Origin: an uncultured Clostridia bacterium
GTDB lineage: Bacteria > Bacillota > Clostridia > Oscillospirales > Ruminococcaceae
Assembly (NCBI GenBank): GCA_947427325.1
Contig: CANEHP010000037.1
Coordinates: forward strand, 1 to 14,611
Direction of reading: 5' to 3'
DNA length: 14,611 nt
Below, piece after piece: positions 14,523 to 14,611 of the stretch. The notes below the pieces were generated by a model. That model had not been told where the DNA came from, made no database searches, and saw nothing but the letters and a program-made list of their open reading frames with translations. A program made the translations under genes and the position numbers. How positions within the stretch are numbered: position 1 is the first letter of the stretch; the number at the start of each line of letters is the position of its first letter.

Positions 14523-14611
14523 TTAATCTTGTCCGTCGGGGACGATTTTAATATTTGGAAGGTTGTCCTTCACCCTTTGTGCGATTTCGAGCATGAGCGG
14601 CCATTCATCGG
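14523..14611 (-). CDS. C-terminal end of an unidentified gene (partial)
   Basis: The minus-strand frame entering from the window edge is open for 28 codons (starting DEWPLMLEIAQRVKD, ending IKIVPDGQD) and stops with TAA at 14523. The composition returns to that of the housekeeping part of the window. The product is not identifiable from this fragment. Confidence 0.45.
   Translation of the reverse strand, partial: DEWPLMLEIAQRVKDNLPNIKIVPDGQD

Noticed and set aside
1..14611. CRISPR array, tRNA or rRNA
   Set aside because: No regular spacer-repeat series and no cloverleaf or rRNA-like segments were seen on either strand.

Overview
The window looks like a chromosomal segment of a low-to-mid GC Clostridia, most plausibly in the Ruminococcus/Oscillospiraceae range. 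The basis is strong AGGAGG-type ribosome binding sites, TTGACA/TATAAT-type promoters, Firmicutes-style RsgA and LonA, and small palindromic intergenic repeats. The genus is an inference from style, not from a match.

Layout from left to right. Positions 1-58 hold half of a palindromic repeat. rsgA (159-1046, +) and an unrecognised 98-aa gene (1111-1407, +) follow. Positions 1408-1819 are gene-free and hold an 83-bp inverted-repeat element, a strong bidirectional terminator and a ~165-bp palindromic element. On the minus strand, nadA (4250-3330) reads into an AlgI-type MBOAT O-acyltransferase (3241-1820); a 10-bp tandem repeat fills the gap between them. Positions 4251-4800 hold the nadA promoter and a second half-palindrome. 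Next, also on the minus strand, is the three-gene module moxR (9838-8876), DUF58 (8874-7681) and a membrane transglutaminase-like protein (7560-4801). This is a widespread cell-envelope gene set of poorly defined function. The divergent region 9839-10448 carries a 166-bp palindromic element, a moxR promoter whose -10 box falls on the element's terminal repeat, and a lon promoter followed at about +1 by a perfect 12-bp dyad. lonA (10449-12860, +) encodes a complete ATP-dependent protease.

The right end (13128-14432, minus strand) is distinctly more AT-rich. I read it as a compact operon of four small unrecognised genes joined by overlaps. It encodes a 155-aa membrane-anchored protein, an 85-aa protein, a 144-aa protein and a 37-aa protein. 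Each of the first three is broken once, by a single-base shift that can be placed at a short homopolymer, and is otherwise open. This cassette is the most interesting part of the window: it could be decaying foreign cargo, a set of phase-variable genes, or a locally mis-assembled stretch. It is flanked on its upstream side by one arm of the same inverted-repeat family seen at 1490-1572 and 9938-10103. Beyond it, the 3' end of another minus-strand gene enters the window at 14611.

No rRNA, tRNA, CRISPR array, transposase or phage gene was seen.
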